Source: Streptomyces tendae
Lineage (GTDB): Bacteria; Actinomycetota; Actinomycetes; Streptomycetales; Streptomycetaceae
Direction: 5' to 3'
Length of the DNA stretch: 64,000 nucleotides
Assembly (NCBI RefSeq): GCF_014650435.1
Contig: NZ_BMUY01000001.1
Span: 974,622-1,038,621, forward strand
Below are positions 33,471 through 42,433 of the stretch, in pieces. The notes beneath the pieces were generated by a model that was not told the DNA's origin, ran no database searches, and saw nothing but the letters and a program-made list of their open reading frames with translations. Each line of letters starts with the position of its first letter. Position 1 is the first letter of the stretch. The position numbers and the translations under genes were made by a program.

Positions 33471-34103
33471 ATGGAGTCCCAGGTGCGTGGCGGGACCAGA
33501 TGGAAGCGGTTCGCCGTGGTGATGGTGCCCAGCGTCGCCGCCACGGCTGCGATAGGCGTCGCGCTCGCGCAGGGCGCTCTCGCCGCGTCGTTCAGCGTGT
33601 CGGGTCAGTCGTTCAAGGTGACGGCGGACCGGCTCGACGGCACGGGCTTTATGCAGTACGGCGCGATCGACCAGGGCTACACGCTGAAGGGCGAGAAGAC
33701 GGCTCACCCCGTCGCGGTCTCGGCGTTCAAGTCCGCGCAGATCAAGAACATGTGCCAGTCCGTGGTCACCCCGGACATCCCGCTGATCGGTTCGGTCAGC
33801 CTCATGCTGAAGGCCGGCGGTGGCGACACCCCGGTCAAGGCGGAGAACCTGTACATCGACGTCGAGGACCTCGAGGCCGATGCCACGTTCCGCGGCATCG
33901 ACATCGGTGTGGCCGCCAAGGACGCCAACAAGGGTCCCGGCATCAAGAAGGGCGACACCACGAACCCGTACGGGTTCTCGCAGCAGGCCGACTCGGCCAC
34001 GCTGACCGGCGTGAAGCAGACGGCGTGGGCGACCACCGCCGGAACCTTCAAGCTCAGCGGTCTGAAGATGTCGCTGTCCAAGGGTGTCAAGGAGTGCTAC
34101 TAA
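33471..34103 (+). CDS. DUF6230 exported protein (annotated cholesterol esterase in relatives)
   Basis: A 210-residue protein. An N-terminal hydrophobic helix (residues about 13-38, VVMVPSVAATAAIGVALAQGALA) is a signal peptide or anchor. The rest is beta-rich: ASFSVSGQSFKVTADRLDGTGFMQYGAIDQGY, with CQ and C-terminal ECY cysteines that could pair. Streptomyces relatives are often labelled cholesterol esterase, but no lipase Ser motif (GxSxG) or catalytic triad is visible, so I would not use that name. ATG 33471 follows AAGGAGGAAAT, an excellent ribosome site. It is first in a three-gene operon with a DUF6114 membrane protein and a long acidic exported protein. Confidence 0.85.
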   Translation: MESQVRGGTRWKRFAVVMVPSVAATAAIGVALAQGALAASFSVSGQSFKVTADRLDGTGFMQYGAIDQGYTLKGEKTAHPVAVSAFKSAQIKNMCQSVVTPDIPLIGSVSLMLKAGGGDTPVKAENLYIDVEDLEADATFRGIDIGVAAKDANKGPGIKKGDTTNPYGFSQQADSATLTGVKQTAWATTAGTFKLSGLKMSLSKGVKECY

Positions 34104-34220
34104 GCACTCGCTGACGGGCGGGGGAGCCGGTGGCGCCCCCGCCCGTCCACTCTCCGGCCGCGCCTTCACACGCGGCCCACATCTCCACCACAGCAAAGCC
34201 GTACCAGGGAGCTGTTTTCC

Positions 34221-34871
34221 ATGAGCGCCGAGACTCCTGCCGCAGCCGGCCAGTTCACCCGCCGGAGGCTGCAGTTCCGTGCCTGGCGAGGCGCGCGGCC
34301 GTTCTGGGCCGGCCTGTTCGTCGCGCTCGGCGGACTCCCCATCGCCTACTTCCCGTACGCGAACCTCCAGATCGGTCACCTGACGCTGGCGATGTCCACC
34401 ACCGCGGGCGCCGGGTCCCTGATCATCGGCGTGCTGCTGGTCGTCCTGGGCGTCAGCCTGTGGTTCCAGAAGCACGTCCGGGTCTTCGCGGGCGTCGCGG
34501 CGATCCTGCTGGCGCTGGTGTCCATCCCCGTGTCCAACCTCGGCGGTTTCCTCATCGGCTTCCTGTTCGCGCTGGTCGGCGGGGCCATGGCCGTGTCGTG
34601 GGTGCCGGGCGAGCCGCCGCGGACCGAGCCGCCGCTGGAGGGCAAGGGCACGGACGGCGCGCCCGAGGGCGTGGTCCCCGCTGCCCCGGCCGACGACACC
34701 GCGTTCCCCGGCTTCCCGGAGTCCGGAACGCAGGCGGGCCCGGCCGTGCCCGGGCCGCGGGGCGGGATGGACGACGGGGAGCCCTCCCAGGGCTTCATGG
34801 CACCGGGGGCGCACGATCTGTCAGGAACGAGCCCGGCCAACGGGGCGAACGGGAGGCACAGTGCCGGCTGA
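34221..34871 (+). CDS. DUF6114 membrane protein
   Basis: A 216-residue integral membrane protein. Four spans occupy residues about 27-44, 56-77, 85-103 and 107-126. The start includes a basic segment, RRRLQFRAWRGARPFWAG. Residues 130-216 form a Pro/Gly/Glu-rich cytoplasmic or external tail. ATG 34221 follows CAGGGAGC. The gene overlaps the next by 11 bases. The family always seems to accompany DUF6230 genes, suggesting a joint envelope role; no function is known. Confidence 0.85.
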   Translation: MSAETPAAAGQFTRRRLQFRAWRGARPFWAGLFVALGGLPIAYFPYANLQIGHLTLAMSTTAGAGSLIIGVLLVVLGVSLWFQKHVRVFAGVAAILLALVSIPVSNLGGFLIGFLFALVGGAMAVSWVPGEPPRTEPPLEGKGTDGAPEGVVPAAPADDTAFPGFPESGTQAGPAVPGPRGGMDDGEPSQGFMAPGAHDLSGTSPANGANGRHSAG

Positions 34872-36273
34872 CGAGGTGACCCGCGGGACTGACGTGGAGT
34901 CGTCCCGTGTGAGAACCGGGCCGCGCCACGCGGCACCCAAGAAGCCGTTGTTCACCAGGTTCCACATGCCGGCCGGCAAGGCGATAGCCATCGCGGCGAT
35001 GCCCACGGCCGTGCTCATGGGGATGGGGTTCACGCCGACGCTCGCCCTCGCCGACGGCAACGACGCGGCGCCGCCCTCCAACAGCCTGACGGCCGACGAG
35101 TACAAGGACTGCGTGGCGGCCCTCGAGGACGCCGAGAAGGACCCGTCCGAGTCGCCCACCCCCTCGCCCTCGGCGAGCGACGGTGCCGAGGACGGCAAGG
35201 ACGACGCGAAGGAGCCCGACCCCTCGGCCTCCACCGGGGACACCGGCGAGGACGCGGGCAAGGACGACGGCTCGGACCAGGGCGACTCCTCTTCGTCGGA
35301 TTCAGGTTCCGACGACAAGGGCGCCAAGGACGAGCAGGACGCCCCCGCCCCGAGCCCCTCCGCGTCGCAGAGCCAGGGTGCGTCCGGTCAGAGCGCCACG
35401 GAGCCCTCCCCGTCCGAGTCGGACGAGTCGGAGGACAAGGGCGGTCTGCTGGACGGCCTCGGCGACGCCATCGAGGGCATCTTCACCGGCGGCAAGAAGG
35501 CCGAGGAGAGCCCGAGCCCCACGCCGACCCCGTCGGCCTCCGAGAGCGCGGGAGACGCGTCCGACGCGCTCAAGGACACCACCGACGCGGTCACCGGCAC
35601 CGCGAAGGACACCGTCGAGGGCGCGACCGACACGGCGTCGAAGGCGGCCGAGGACACCAAGGACACGGTGGACAAGGCGGCCGAGGCGGCCAAGGAGGCG
35701 GCGGAGAAGGCCAAGGAGGACGCGGCGAAGGCCACGGAGGACGCCACCGCCACGCCCAGCCCCAGCGCCTCCGAGAGCGCCTCCGGCACCGACGTCGACG
35801 ACTGCCCGGCCGCCACCGACGAGGAGGGCGGCGTCGACAACAAACTGCCGCTGCCCGACGACCCGTGGTATCTCAACGCCAGCTCGCTGCTGCTGAAGGG
35901 CGCCTCCTACAAGGGCGTCGTCGAGGTCAGGACGGCCAACGGCACCACCAAGAAGGTGCTGAAGTACGTCATCTCCAACGGCACCGACATCGGCGACCTG
36001 CACCAGACGGTGAAGGACGAGCAGGCCGGCAAGACCTACCACGTGCAGGCGGCCGAGGGCTCCACGTCCACGATCCGCGACGGTGAGACGGTGATGTACA
36101 CCGAGAGCATCTCCGGCAACCTGCTGGGGCTGATCCCGATCACCTTCGACCCGGAGCACCCGCCGCCGCTGGACATCCCGCTGATCTACTTCACCAAGGT
36201 GACGGTGGTCCAGGCCGGCCAGTTCGGCGGCACGCTCCACATCCCCGGGCTGCACCAGTACACGACCGACTGA
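34861..36273 (+). CDS. Acidic exported protein with long disordered stalk
   Basis: A 470-residue protein. A basic N-terminus and a hydrophobic helix (about 38-63, AGKAIAIAAMPTAVLMGMGF...ALA) form a signal. Residues about 85-315 are low-complexity: Ser/Pro/Asp/Lys-rich stretches flanking an Ala/Lys/Asp helical region (KDTVDKAAEAAKEAAEKAKE). The C-terminal roughly 150 residues, from DDCPAATDEEGG, form a beta-rich globular domain ending LHIPGLHQYTTD. GTG 34861 overlaps the DUF6114 gene, so the two are coupled. The layout of stalk plus terminal domain suggests a wall-spanning surface protein. Function unknown. Confidence 0.85.
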   Translation: MPADEVTRGTDVESSRVRTGPRHAAPKKPLFTRFHMPAGKAIAIAAMPTAVLMGMGFTPTLALADGNDAAPPSNSLTADEYKDCVAALEDAEKDPSESPTPSPSASDGAEDGKDDAKEPDPSASTGDTGEDAGKDDGSDQGDSSSSDSGSDDKGAKDEQDAPAPSPSASQSQGASGQSATEPSPSESDESEDKGGLLDGLGDAIEGIFTGGKKAEESPSPTPTPSASESAGDASDALKDTTDAVTGTAKDTVEGATDTASKAAEDTKDTVDKAAEAAKEAAEKAKEDAAKATEDATATPSPSASESASGTDVDDCPAATDEEGGVDNKLPLPDDPWYLNASSLLLKGASYKGVVEVRTANGTTKKVLKYVISNGTDIGDLHQTVKDEQAGKTYHVQAAEGSTSTIRDGETVMYTESISGNLLGLIPITFDPEHPPPLDIPLIYFTKVTVVQAGQFGGTLHIPGLHQYTTD

Positions 36274-36290
36274 GCACGACCGCACCACGC

Positions 36291-36327
36291 ACCGAGGGCG
36301 CCCCCTGCGACAGGGGGCGCCCTCGGT
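36291..36327. terminator. Bidirectional terminator between surface operon and pyk
   Basis: A perfect 17-bp stem (36291-36307 with 36311-36327) and the loop CGA, between the convergent stops at 36273 and 36350. Confidence 0.85.
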
Positions 36328-36349
36328 ACGTACGACGGGAAGGGGGCGG

Positions 36350-37780
36350 TCAGCCGCGCCGCGTCTCGCCCAGGTGGTGCACGCGGACCATGTTGGTGGT
36401 GCCGGGCACGCCGGGGGGCGAACCGGCGGTGATCACGACGATGTCGCCGTCGTTGAACCGGCCGAGGCGGACCGTCTCCTGATCCACCAGGTCGACCATC
36501 TCGTCGGTGCTGTTCACGAACGGCACCACGTGCGGCTCCACGCCCCAGCTGAGCGCCAGCTGGTTGCGGGTGGACTCGTCGGTGGTGAAGGCCAGGATGG
36601 GCTGGCAGGCGCGGTAGCGGGAGAGCCGGCGGGCGGTGTCACCGGACTGGGTGAAGGCCACCAGGCCCTTGCCGCCGAGGAAGTCGGCGATCTCGGCGGC
36701 GGCCCGGGCCACCGAACCGCCCTGCGTGCGCGGCTTCTTGCCCGGCACCAGCGGCTGGAGGCCCTTGGAGAGCAGCTCCTGCTCGGCGGCGGTGACGATC
36801 TTCGACATCGTCTTGACCGTCTCGATCGGGTACGCGCCCACCGACGACTCCGCCGACAGCATGACCGCGTCCGCGCCGTCCAGGATCGCGTTGGCCACGT
36901 CGGAGGCCTCGGCGCGGGTCGGACGGGAGTTGGTGATCATCGACTCCATCATCTGGGTCGCCACGATCACCGGCTTGGCGTTGCGCCGGCACAGCTCGAT
37001 CAGGCGCTTCTGCACCATGGGGACCTTCTCGAGCGGGTACTCGACGGCCAGGTCGCCACGGGCGACCATGACGGCGTCGAAGGCCGCGACGACGCCCTCC
37101 ATGTTCTCCACCGCCTGCGGCTTCTCCACCTTGGCGATCACCGGGACCCGGCGGCCCTCCTCGTCCATGACGCGGTGCACGTCGGCGACGTCCTTGGCGT
37201 CCCGGACGAAGGAGAGGGCGACCAGGTCGCAGCCCATGCGCAGCGCGAAGCGGAGGTCCTCGACGTCCTTCTCGCTCAGCGCGGGGACGTTGACCGCGGC
37301 CCCCGGCAGGTTGATGCCCTTGTGGTCGGAGATGACGCCGCCCTCGATGACGATCGTCTTCACCCGGGGGCCCTCGACCTCGGTGACCTTCAGCTCGACG
37401 TTGCCGTCGTTGATGAGCACCTGGTCGCCCTTGGTGACGTCACCGGGCAGGCCCTTGTACGTCGTGCCGCAGATCGTCCGGTCGCCCGGGACGTCCTCGG
37501 TGGTGATGGTGAACTCGTCACCCCGCACCAGCTCGACGGGACCCTCCGCGAAGGTCTCCAGGCGGATCTTCGGGCCCTGCAGGTCGGCGAGGACACCGAT
37601 GGCCCGGCCCGTCTCCTTGGCGGCGGCCCGGACCCGGTCGTAACGACCCTGGTGCTCGGCGTGAGTGCCGTGGCTGAAGTTGAAGCGGGCCACGTTCATG
37701 CCGGCTTCGATCAGCGTGACGAGCTGCTCGTGGGAGTCGACCGCGGGGCCGAGAGTACAGACGATTTTCGAACGGCGCAT
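36350..37780 (-). CDS. pyk: Pyruvate kinase
   Basis: A 476-residue glycolytic enzyme making pyruvate and ATP from phosphoenolpyruvate and ADP. Visible features: the N-terminal MRRSKIVCTLGPA, the substrate Arg in NVARFNFSHG, the catalytic Lys segment VPVIAKVEKPQAVEN, the metal ligands in VMVARGDLAVEYP and the signature TQMMESMITNSRPTRAE. The C-terminal domain (from about 350) has the usual SGDTARRLSRYRA phosphate-binding segment. The start at 37780 has TAGGATGG six bases upstream; the ATG at 37789 is part of that site and is less likely. In S. coelicolor the equivalent is one of two pyk genes. It is followed by a strong terminator and lies downstream of the pta-ackA pair. Confidence 0.95.
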   Translation of the reverse strand: MRRSKIVCTLGPAVDSHEQLVTLIEAGMNVARFNFSHGTHAEHQGRYDRVRAAAKETGRAIGVLADLQGPKIRLETFAEGPVELVRGDEFTITTEDVPGDRTICGTTYKGLPGDVTKGDQVLINDGNVELKVTEVEGPRVKTIVIEGGVISDHKGINLPGAAVNVPALSEKDVEDLRFALRMGCDLVALSFVRDAKDVADVHRVMDEEGRRVPVIAKVEKPQAVENMEGVVAAFDAVMVARGDLAVEYPLEKVPMVQKRLIELCRRNAKPVIVATQMMESMITNSRPTRAEASDVANAILDGADAVMLSAESSVGAYPIETVKTMSKIVTAAEQELLSKGLQPLVPGKKPRTQGGSVARAAAEIADFLGGKGLVAFTQSGDTARRLSRYRACQPILAFTTDESTRNQLALSWGVEPHVVPFVNSTDEMVDLVDQETVRLGRFNDGDIVVITAGSPPGVPGTTNMVRVHHLGETRRG

Positions 37781-37854
37781 GGGTGCCATCCTATCGGTTT
37801 GTTTCGGCGCGGAATATTCCGGCTGGCGGAAAATACAAAAGGGCGGGATGCCGC

Positions 37855-39078
37855 TCAGGTGAGATTCGGATTCCCCGATTCATTTACCAGCGCGTAGGTC
37901 TGTGTCGCGATCTCCATTTCCTCGTCCGTCGGTACCACCGCCACCGCCACCCGCGCCTCCGCGGGCGAGATCAGCCGGGCCTCCTCGCCGCGTACGGCGT
38001 TCAGCTCGCCGTCCACCGCAAGGCCCAGTCCTTCCAGGCCCGCCACGGCCGCCTCCCGGACCGGCGCCGCGTTCTCCCCGACCCCGGCCGTGAACGCCAC
38101 CGCGTCCACCCGTCCGAGAACGGCGTAATAGGCCCCGATGTACTTCTTCAACCGGTGGATGTAGATGTCGAAGGCCAGCCCCGCCTGCTCGTCGCCCTCG
38201 TCCACCCGGCGGCGGATCTCCCGCATGTCGTTGTCACCGCACAGACCGAACAGACCGCTCCTCTTGTTGAGAAGAGTGTCGATCTCGTCGGCGGACATTC
38301 CGCCAACACGCATCAAATGGAAGATGACGGCCGGGTCCATGTCTCCCGAGCGCGTACCCATCACGAGCCCCTCCAAAGGCGTCAGCCCCATGGAGGTGTC
38401 CACGCACCGCCCGCCCCGCACCGCCGACGCGGACGCCCCGTTGCCCAGGTGCAGCACGATCACGTTCACGTCCTCGGGCGCCCGGCCGAGCAGCCGCGCG
38501 GTCTCCCGGGAGACGTACGCGTGCGAGGTGCCGTGGAAGCCGTAGCGGCGGATGCGGTACCGGTCGGCGATCTTCGGATCGATCGCGTAGCGCGCCGCGG
38601 ACTCGGGCATCGTCGTGTGGAACGCGGTGTCGAAGACCGCCACCTGCGGCAGGTCGGGACGGAGCGCCTGCGCGGTGCGGATGCCGGTGAGGTTGGCCGG
38701 GTTGTGCAGCGGAGCGACCGGGATCAGCCGCTCGATCTCGGTCAGCACGTTCTCGTCGATGAGAGTGGGCTCGCTGAAGAACTCGCCGCCGTGCACCACC
38801 CGGTGCCCGATCGCGGCCAGCTCCGGGGAGTCCAGGCCCAGACCGTCCCGGCCCAGCTCGGCGGCGACCGCCTTCAGGGCGGCCTCGTGGTCGGCGATCG
38901 GGCCCTCCTGCTCCCGGGTGTCGCCGGCGGCCACGTGGGTGTGCTTCAGCCGGGACGTCCGCTCGCCGATGCGCTCGACCAGCCCGGCCGCCAGCCGCGC
39001 TCCGTCGCGCATGTCGATCAGCTGGTACTTCACCGACGAGGAGCCGGAGTTGAGGACGAGGACACGCGTGGAACTCAC
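37855..39078 (-). CDS. ackA: Acetate kinase
   Basis: A 407-residue kinase converting acetyl phosphate and ADP to acetate and ATP. Family signatures are VLVLNSGSSSVKYQL at the start, GHRVVHGG, the motif RRYGFHGTSHAYVS, HLGNGASASA and MGTRSGDMDP. The length is typical. GTG 39078 overlaps the pta stop by four bases (GTGA), so the two are translationally coupled in the usual pta-ackA order. About 75 bases separate it from the pyk start on the same strand. Confidence 0.96.
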   Translation of the reverse strand: MSSTRVLVLNSGSSSVKYQLIDMRDGARLAAGLVERIGERTSRLKHTHVAAGDTREQEGPIADHEAALKAVAAELGRDGLGLDSPELAAIGHRVVHGGEFFSEPTLIDENVLTEIERLIPVAPLHNPANLTGIRTAQALRPDLPQVAVFDTAFHTTMPESAARYAIDPKIADRYRIRRYGFHGTSHAYVSRETARLLGRAPEDVNVIVLHLGNGASASAVRGGRCVDTSMGLTPLEGLVMGTRSGDMDPAVIFHLMRVGGMSADEIDTLLNKRSGLFGLCGDNDMREIRRRVDEGDEQAGLAFDIYIHRLKKYIGAYYAVLGRVDAVAFTAGVGENAAPVREAAVAGLEGLGLAVDGELNAVRGEEARLISPAEARVAVAVVPTDEEMEIATQTYALVNESGNPNLT

Positions 39079-41168
39079 TGGGCGGACGCCTTCTCGGTCG
39101 GGGACTGCTGGGCCTGGATCGCCGTGATGGCGACGGTGTTGACGATGTCCTGCACGAGCGCGCCCCGGGACAGGTCGTTGACCGGCTTGCGCAGGCCCTG
39201 GAGCACCGGGCCGACCGCGATGGCACCGGCCGAGCGCTGCACCGCCTTGTACGTGTTGTTGCCGGTGTTCAGGTCGGGGAAGATCAGCACGCTGGCCTGC
39301 CCGGCGACCGCGGAGCCGGGCAGCTTGGTCGCGGCGACCGACGGCTCGACCGCCGCGTCGTACTGGATCGGCCCCTCGATGCTCAGGTCGGGGCGGCGCG
39401 AGCGGACCAGCTCGGTGGCCTCGCGCACCTTGTCGACGTCCGCGCCGGAACCGGACGTGCCGGTCGAGTACGACAGCATCGCGATCCGCGGCTCCACCCC
39501 GAACTGCGCCGCCGTCGACGCCGACTGGGCGGCGATGTCGGCGAGCTGCTCCGCGTCCGGGTCCGGATTGACCGCGCAGTCGCCGTACACCAGCACCTTG
39601 TCGGCCAGGCACATGAAGAAGACGGAGGAGACGATGGCGGCGTCCGGCTTGGTCTTGATGATCTCGAAGGCCGGGCGGATGGTCGCCGCCGTCGAGTGCA
39701 CCGACCCCGACACCATGCCGTCGGCGAACCCTTCCTGCACCATCAGCGTGCCGAAGTAGTTCACGTCGGAGACCACGTCGTACGCCAGCTCCACGGTCAC
39801 GCCCTTGTGGGCGCGCAGCGCGGCGTACTTCTCGGCGAAGGAGTCGCGCAGCTCGCTGGCGGCCGGGTCGATCAGCTCGGCACCGGCCAGGTCGATGCCG
39901 AGGTCGGCGGCCTTCTTGCGGATCTGCTCGGCCGGTCCGAGCAGGGTCAGCTCGCACACGCCCCGGCGCAGCAGCACCTCCGCCGCGTGCAGCACCCGCT
40001 CCTCGGTGCCCTCCGGCAGGACGACCCGGCGCAGGTCGGAGCGGGCCTGCTCCAGAAGCTTGTGCTCGAACATCATCGGCGTGACGCGGTCGCTGCTGGG
40101 GGCGGAGACCCGCCGGTTCAGCTCGGCGGTGTCGACGTACCGCTCGAAGAGGCCGAGGGCGGTCTCCGCCTTGCGCGGGGTGGCCGCGCCCAGCTTGCCC
40201 TCCAGGGAGAAGAGCCGCTCGGCGGTGGGAAAGCTGTTGCCCGTCACCGAGAGCACCGGCGTGCCGGGGGCCAGCCGGGCGGCGAGGGTGAGGATGCCCT
40301 CGCCCGGCACCTCGTTCAGGGTCAGCAGCACGCCGGCTATCGGCGGGGTGCCGGCGCTGTGCGCGGCCAGCGTGCCGATCACCAGGTCGGCACGGTCGCC
40401 GGGCGTGATCACCAGGCAGCCCGGGGTCAGCGCGGCCAGCAGGTTGGGCAGCATCGCCCCGCCGAAGACGAAGTCCAGCGCGTCGCGGGCGAGCCCGGAG
40501 TCGTCACCGAGGACCACCTCGGCACCCAGGGCGTGCGCGATCTGGGAGACCGTCGGCGCGGACAGGGCGGGCTCGTCCGGCACCACCCAGCACGGCACCG
40601 GCAGCCGGTGCCCGAGCCGCTCGGCGATCTCGTCCCGGTCCTCGCGCGCCACCCGGTTGGCCACCATGGCCAGCACGTCGCAGCCCAGGCCGTCGTAGGC
40701 GCGGAAGGCGTTGTGGGTCTCCGCCAGCACCGAGTCGGCGCTCTGCCTGCGGCCGCCCACGACGGGGAGCACCGAGGCGCCGAACTCGTTGGCGAGCCGC
40801 GCGTTCAGCGACAGCTCGTCCGGGAACTGGGTGTCGGCGTAGTCGGTGCCGAGGACCAGCACGACGTCGTAGTCCCGCGCGACCAGGTGGAACCGGTCGA
40901 CCAGCGCGGACACCAGCTCGTCCACGCCCTGCTCGGCCTGGAGGAGGGAGGCCTCCTGGTAGTCCATGCCGTAGACCGTCGCCGGGTCCTGTGAGAGCCG
41001 GTAGCGGGCGCGCAGCAGCTCGAAGAGCCGGTCGGGCCCGTCGTGCACCAGGGGACGGAAGACACCGACCCGGTCGACCTGCCGGGTCAGGAGCTCCATC
41101 ACCCCCAGCTCGACGACCTGGCGGCCGTCGCCGCGGTCGGTACCGGTCACGTACACGCTGCGCGTCAC
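39075..41168 (-). CDS. pta: Phosphate acetyltransferase (long type)
   Basis: A 697-residue enzyme that converts acetyl-CoA and phosphate to acetyl phosphate. It has the long E. coli-like architecture: an N-terminal P-loop-like/BioD-type domain (1-220, starting SVYVTGTDRGDGRQVV, where the P-loop Lys and Ser/Thr are lost), a DRTGG domain (about 220-340), and the catalytic PTA_PTB domain (about 365-690, from MFEHKLLEQARSDLRRVVLPEG). GTG 41168 follows CGGAGAG. Its end overlaps the ackA start. It is divergent from pfkA across 211 bases that carry a tandem repeat and the pfkA promoter. Confidence 0.95.
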   Translation of the reverse strand: MTRSVYVTGTDRGDGRQVVELGVMELLTRQVDRVGVFRPLVHDGPDRLFELLRARYRLSQDPATVYGMDYQEASLLQAEQGVDELVSALVDRFHLVARDYDVVLVLGTDYADTQFPDELSLNARLANEFGASVLPVVGGRRQSADSVLAETHNAFRAYDGLGCDVLAMVANRVAREDRDEIAERLGHRLPVPCWVVPDEPALSAPTVSQIAHALGAEVVLGDDSGLARDALDFVFGGAMLPNLLAALTPGCLVITPGDRADLVIGTLAAHSAGTPPIAGVLLTLNEVPGEGILTLAARLAPGTPVLSVTGNSFPTAERLFSLEGKLGAATPRKAETALGLFERYVDTAELNRRVSAPSSDRVTPMMFEHKLLEQARSDLRRVVLPEGTEERVLHAAEVLLRRGVCELTLLGPAEQIRKKAADLGIDLAGAELIDPAASELRDSFAEKYAALRAHKGVTVELAYDVVSDVNYFGTLMVQEGFADGMVSGSVHSTAATIRPAFEIIKTKPDAAIVSSVFFMCLADKVLVYGDCAVNPDPDAEQLADIAAQSASTAAQFGVEPRIAMLSYSTGTSGSGADVDKVREATELVRSRRPDLSIEGPIQYDAAVEPSVAATKLPGSAVAGQASVLIFPDLNTGNNTYKAVQRSAGAIAVGPVLQGLRKPVNDLSRGALVQDIVNTVAITAIQAQQSPTEKASAQ

Positions 41169-41198
41169 GCGTGCTCTCCGTTTCGTCTGGGTGAGCGT

Positions 41199-41237
41199 TT
41201 CGTCGGGCTGATTCGTCGGGCTGGGTCGTCGGGCTGA
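41199..41237. repeat. 13-bp tandem repeat, three copies
   Basis: TTCGTCGGGCTGA, TTCGTCGGGCTGG and GTCGTCGGGCTGA lie end to end from 41199. They are in the leader of pta (read on the minus strand as CAGCCCGACGAA units). They may be operators or only slippage. Confidence 0.7.
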
Positions 41238-41256
41238 GGGGATGGGCGGAATCCTC

Positions 41257-41285
41257 TTGACAGTACCTCCGGCGATGGTTATGGC
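41257..41285 (+). promoter_or_regulatory. pfkA promoter
   Basis: TTGACA at 41257-41262 and TATGGC at 41280-41285 are separated by 17 bases. The predicted start near 41292 leaves a leader of about 88 bases before pfkA. The -35 box is a perfect match to the vegetative (HrdB) consensus. Confidence 0.6.
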
Positions 41286-41379
41286 GCCCGTCAGCGGCCG
41301 TCAGCGCCCGCCGCCGTCCGGGGCGTGAAAGAATTGGATCGGCTCACCGGTGTCAACAGCGAGCAGGAGACACAGCACG

Positions 41380-42405
41380 ATGCGTATCGGAGTTCTCACC
41401 GCAGGCGGCGACTGCCCCGGCCTGAACGCAGTGATCCGGTCGGTCGTGCACCGAGCGGTCGACAACTACGGCGACGAGGTCATCGGCTTCGAGGACGGCT
41501 ACGCCGGGCTCCTTGACGGCCGTTACCGCACCCTCGACCTCAACGCGGTCAGCGGCATCCTGGCCCGCGGCGGCACCATCCTCGGCTCCTCCCGCCTGGA
41601 GCGCGACCGGCTCCGCGAGGCCTGCGAGAACGCGGGCGACATGATCCAGAACTTCGGCATCGACGCCCTGATCCCGATCGGCGGCGAGGGCACGCTCACC
41701 GCCGCCCGGATGCTGTCCGACGCGGGCCTGCCGGTCGTCGGCGTGCCGAAGACCATCGACAACGACATCTCCTCCACCGACCGCACCTTCGGCTTCGACA
41801 CCGCAGTCGGCGTCGCGACCGAGGCGATGGACCGCCTCAAGACCACCGCGGAGTCCCACCAGCGCGTGATGGTCGTCGAGGTCATGGGCCGGCACGCCGG
41901 CTGGATCGCCCTGGAGTCCGGCATGGCCGCCGGCGCCCACGGCATCTGCCTGCCCGAGCGCCCCTTCCACCCCGCCGACCTGGTCAAGATGGTCGAGGAG
42001 CGCTTCGCCCGCGGCAAGAAGTTCGCCGTCGTCTGCGTCGCCGAGGGCGCCCACCCCGCCGAGGGCTCCATGGACTACGGCAAGGGCGCCATCGACAAGT
42101 TCGGCCACGAGCGCTTCCAGGGCATCGGCACCGCGCTCGCCTTCGAGCTGGAGCGCAGGCTCGGCAAGGAGGCCAAGCCGGTCATCCTCGGCCACGTCCA
42201 GCGCGGCGGCGTGCCCACCGCGTACGACAGGGTGCTCGCCACCCGCTTCGGCTGGCACGCGGTGGAGGCCGCACACCGGGGCGACTTCGGCCGGATGACG
42301 GCGCTGCGCGGCACGGACGTGGTGATGGTGCCGCTGGCGGAGGCGGTCACCGAGCTGAAGACGGTCCCCAAGGACCGGATGGACGAGGCGGAGTCGGTCT
42401 TCTAG
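41380..42405 (+). CDS. pfkA: 6-phosphofructokinase
   Basis: A 341-residue phosphofructokinase of the actinomycete PfkA group. The nucleotide loop GVLTAGGDCPGLNAVIR is at the start. IPIGGEGTLTAA carries Gly at the position that marks ATP use (Asp marks PPi use). PKTIDNDISSTD has the catalytic Asp and the Lys typical of the PPi-related clade, and MGRHAGWIAL and GHVQRGG follow. So it is phylogenetically of the mixed clade but probably uses ATP, as shown for the S. coelicolor enzyme. ATG 41380 follows CAGGAGA; the frame is open upstream to 41350. Confidence 0.95.
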   Translation: MRIGVLTAGGDCPGLNAVIRSVVHRAVDNYGDEVIGFEDGYAGLLDGRYRTLDLNAVSGILARGGTILGSSRLERDRLREACENAGDMIQNFGIDALIPIGGEGTLTAARMLSDAGLPVVGVPKTIDNDISSTDRTFGFDTAVGVATEAMDRLKTTAESHQRVMVVEVMGRHAGWIALESGMAAGAHGICLPERPFHPADLVKMVEERFARGKKFAVVCVAEGAHPAEGSMDYGKGAIDKFGHERFQGIGTALAFELERRLGKEAKPVILGHVQRGGVPTAYDRVLATRFGWHAVEAAHRGDFGRMTALRGTDVVMVPLAEAVTELKTVPKDRMDEAESVF

Positions 42406-42433
42406 ACCCTGGATCTCCAGACCTCGGACACGC

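Noticed and set aside
33098..34114. 338-codon frame overlapping the leader and DUF6230 gene in another phase
   Set aside because: The real gene is fixed by a strong AAGGAGG site, signal peptide and family similarity; this frame is Arg/Gly-rich.
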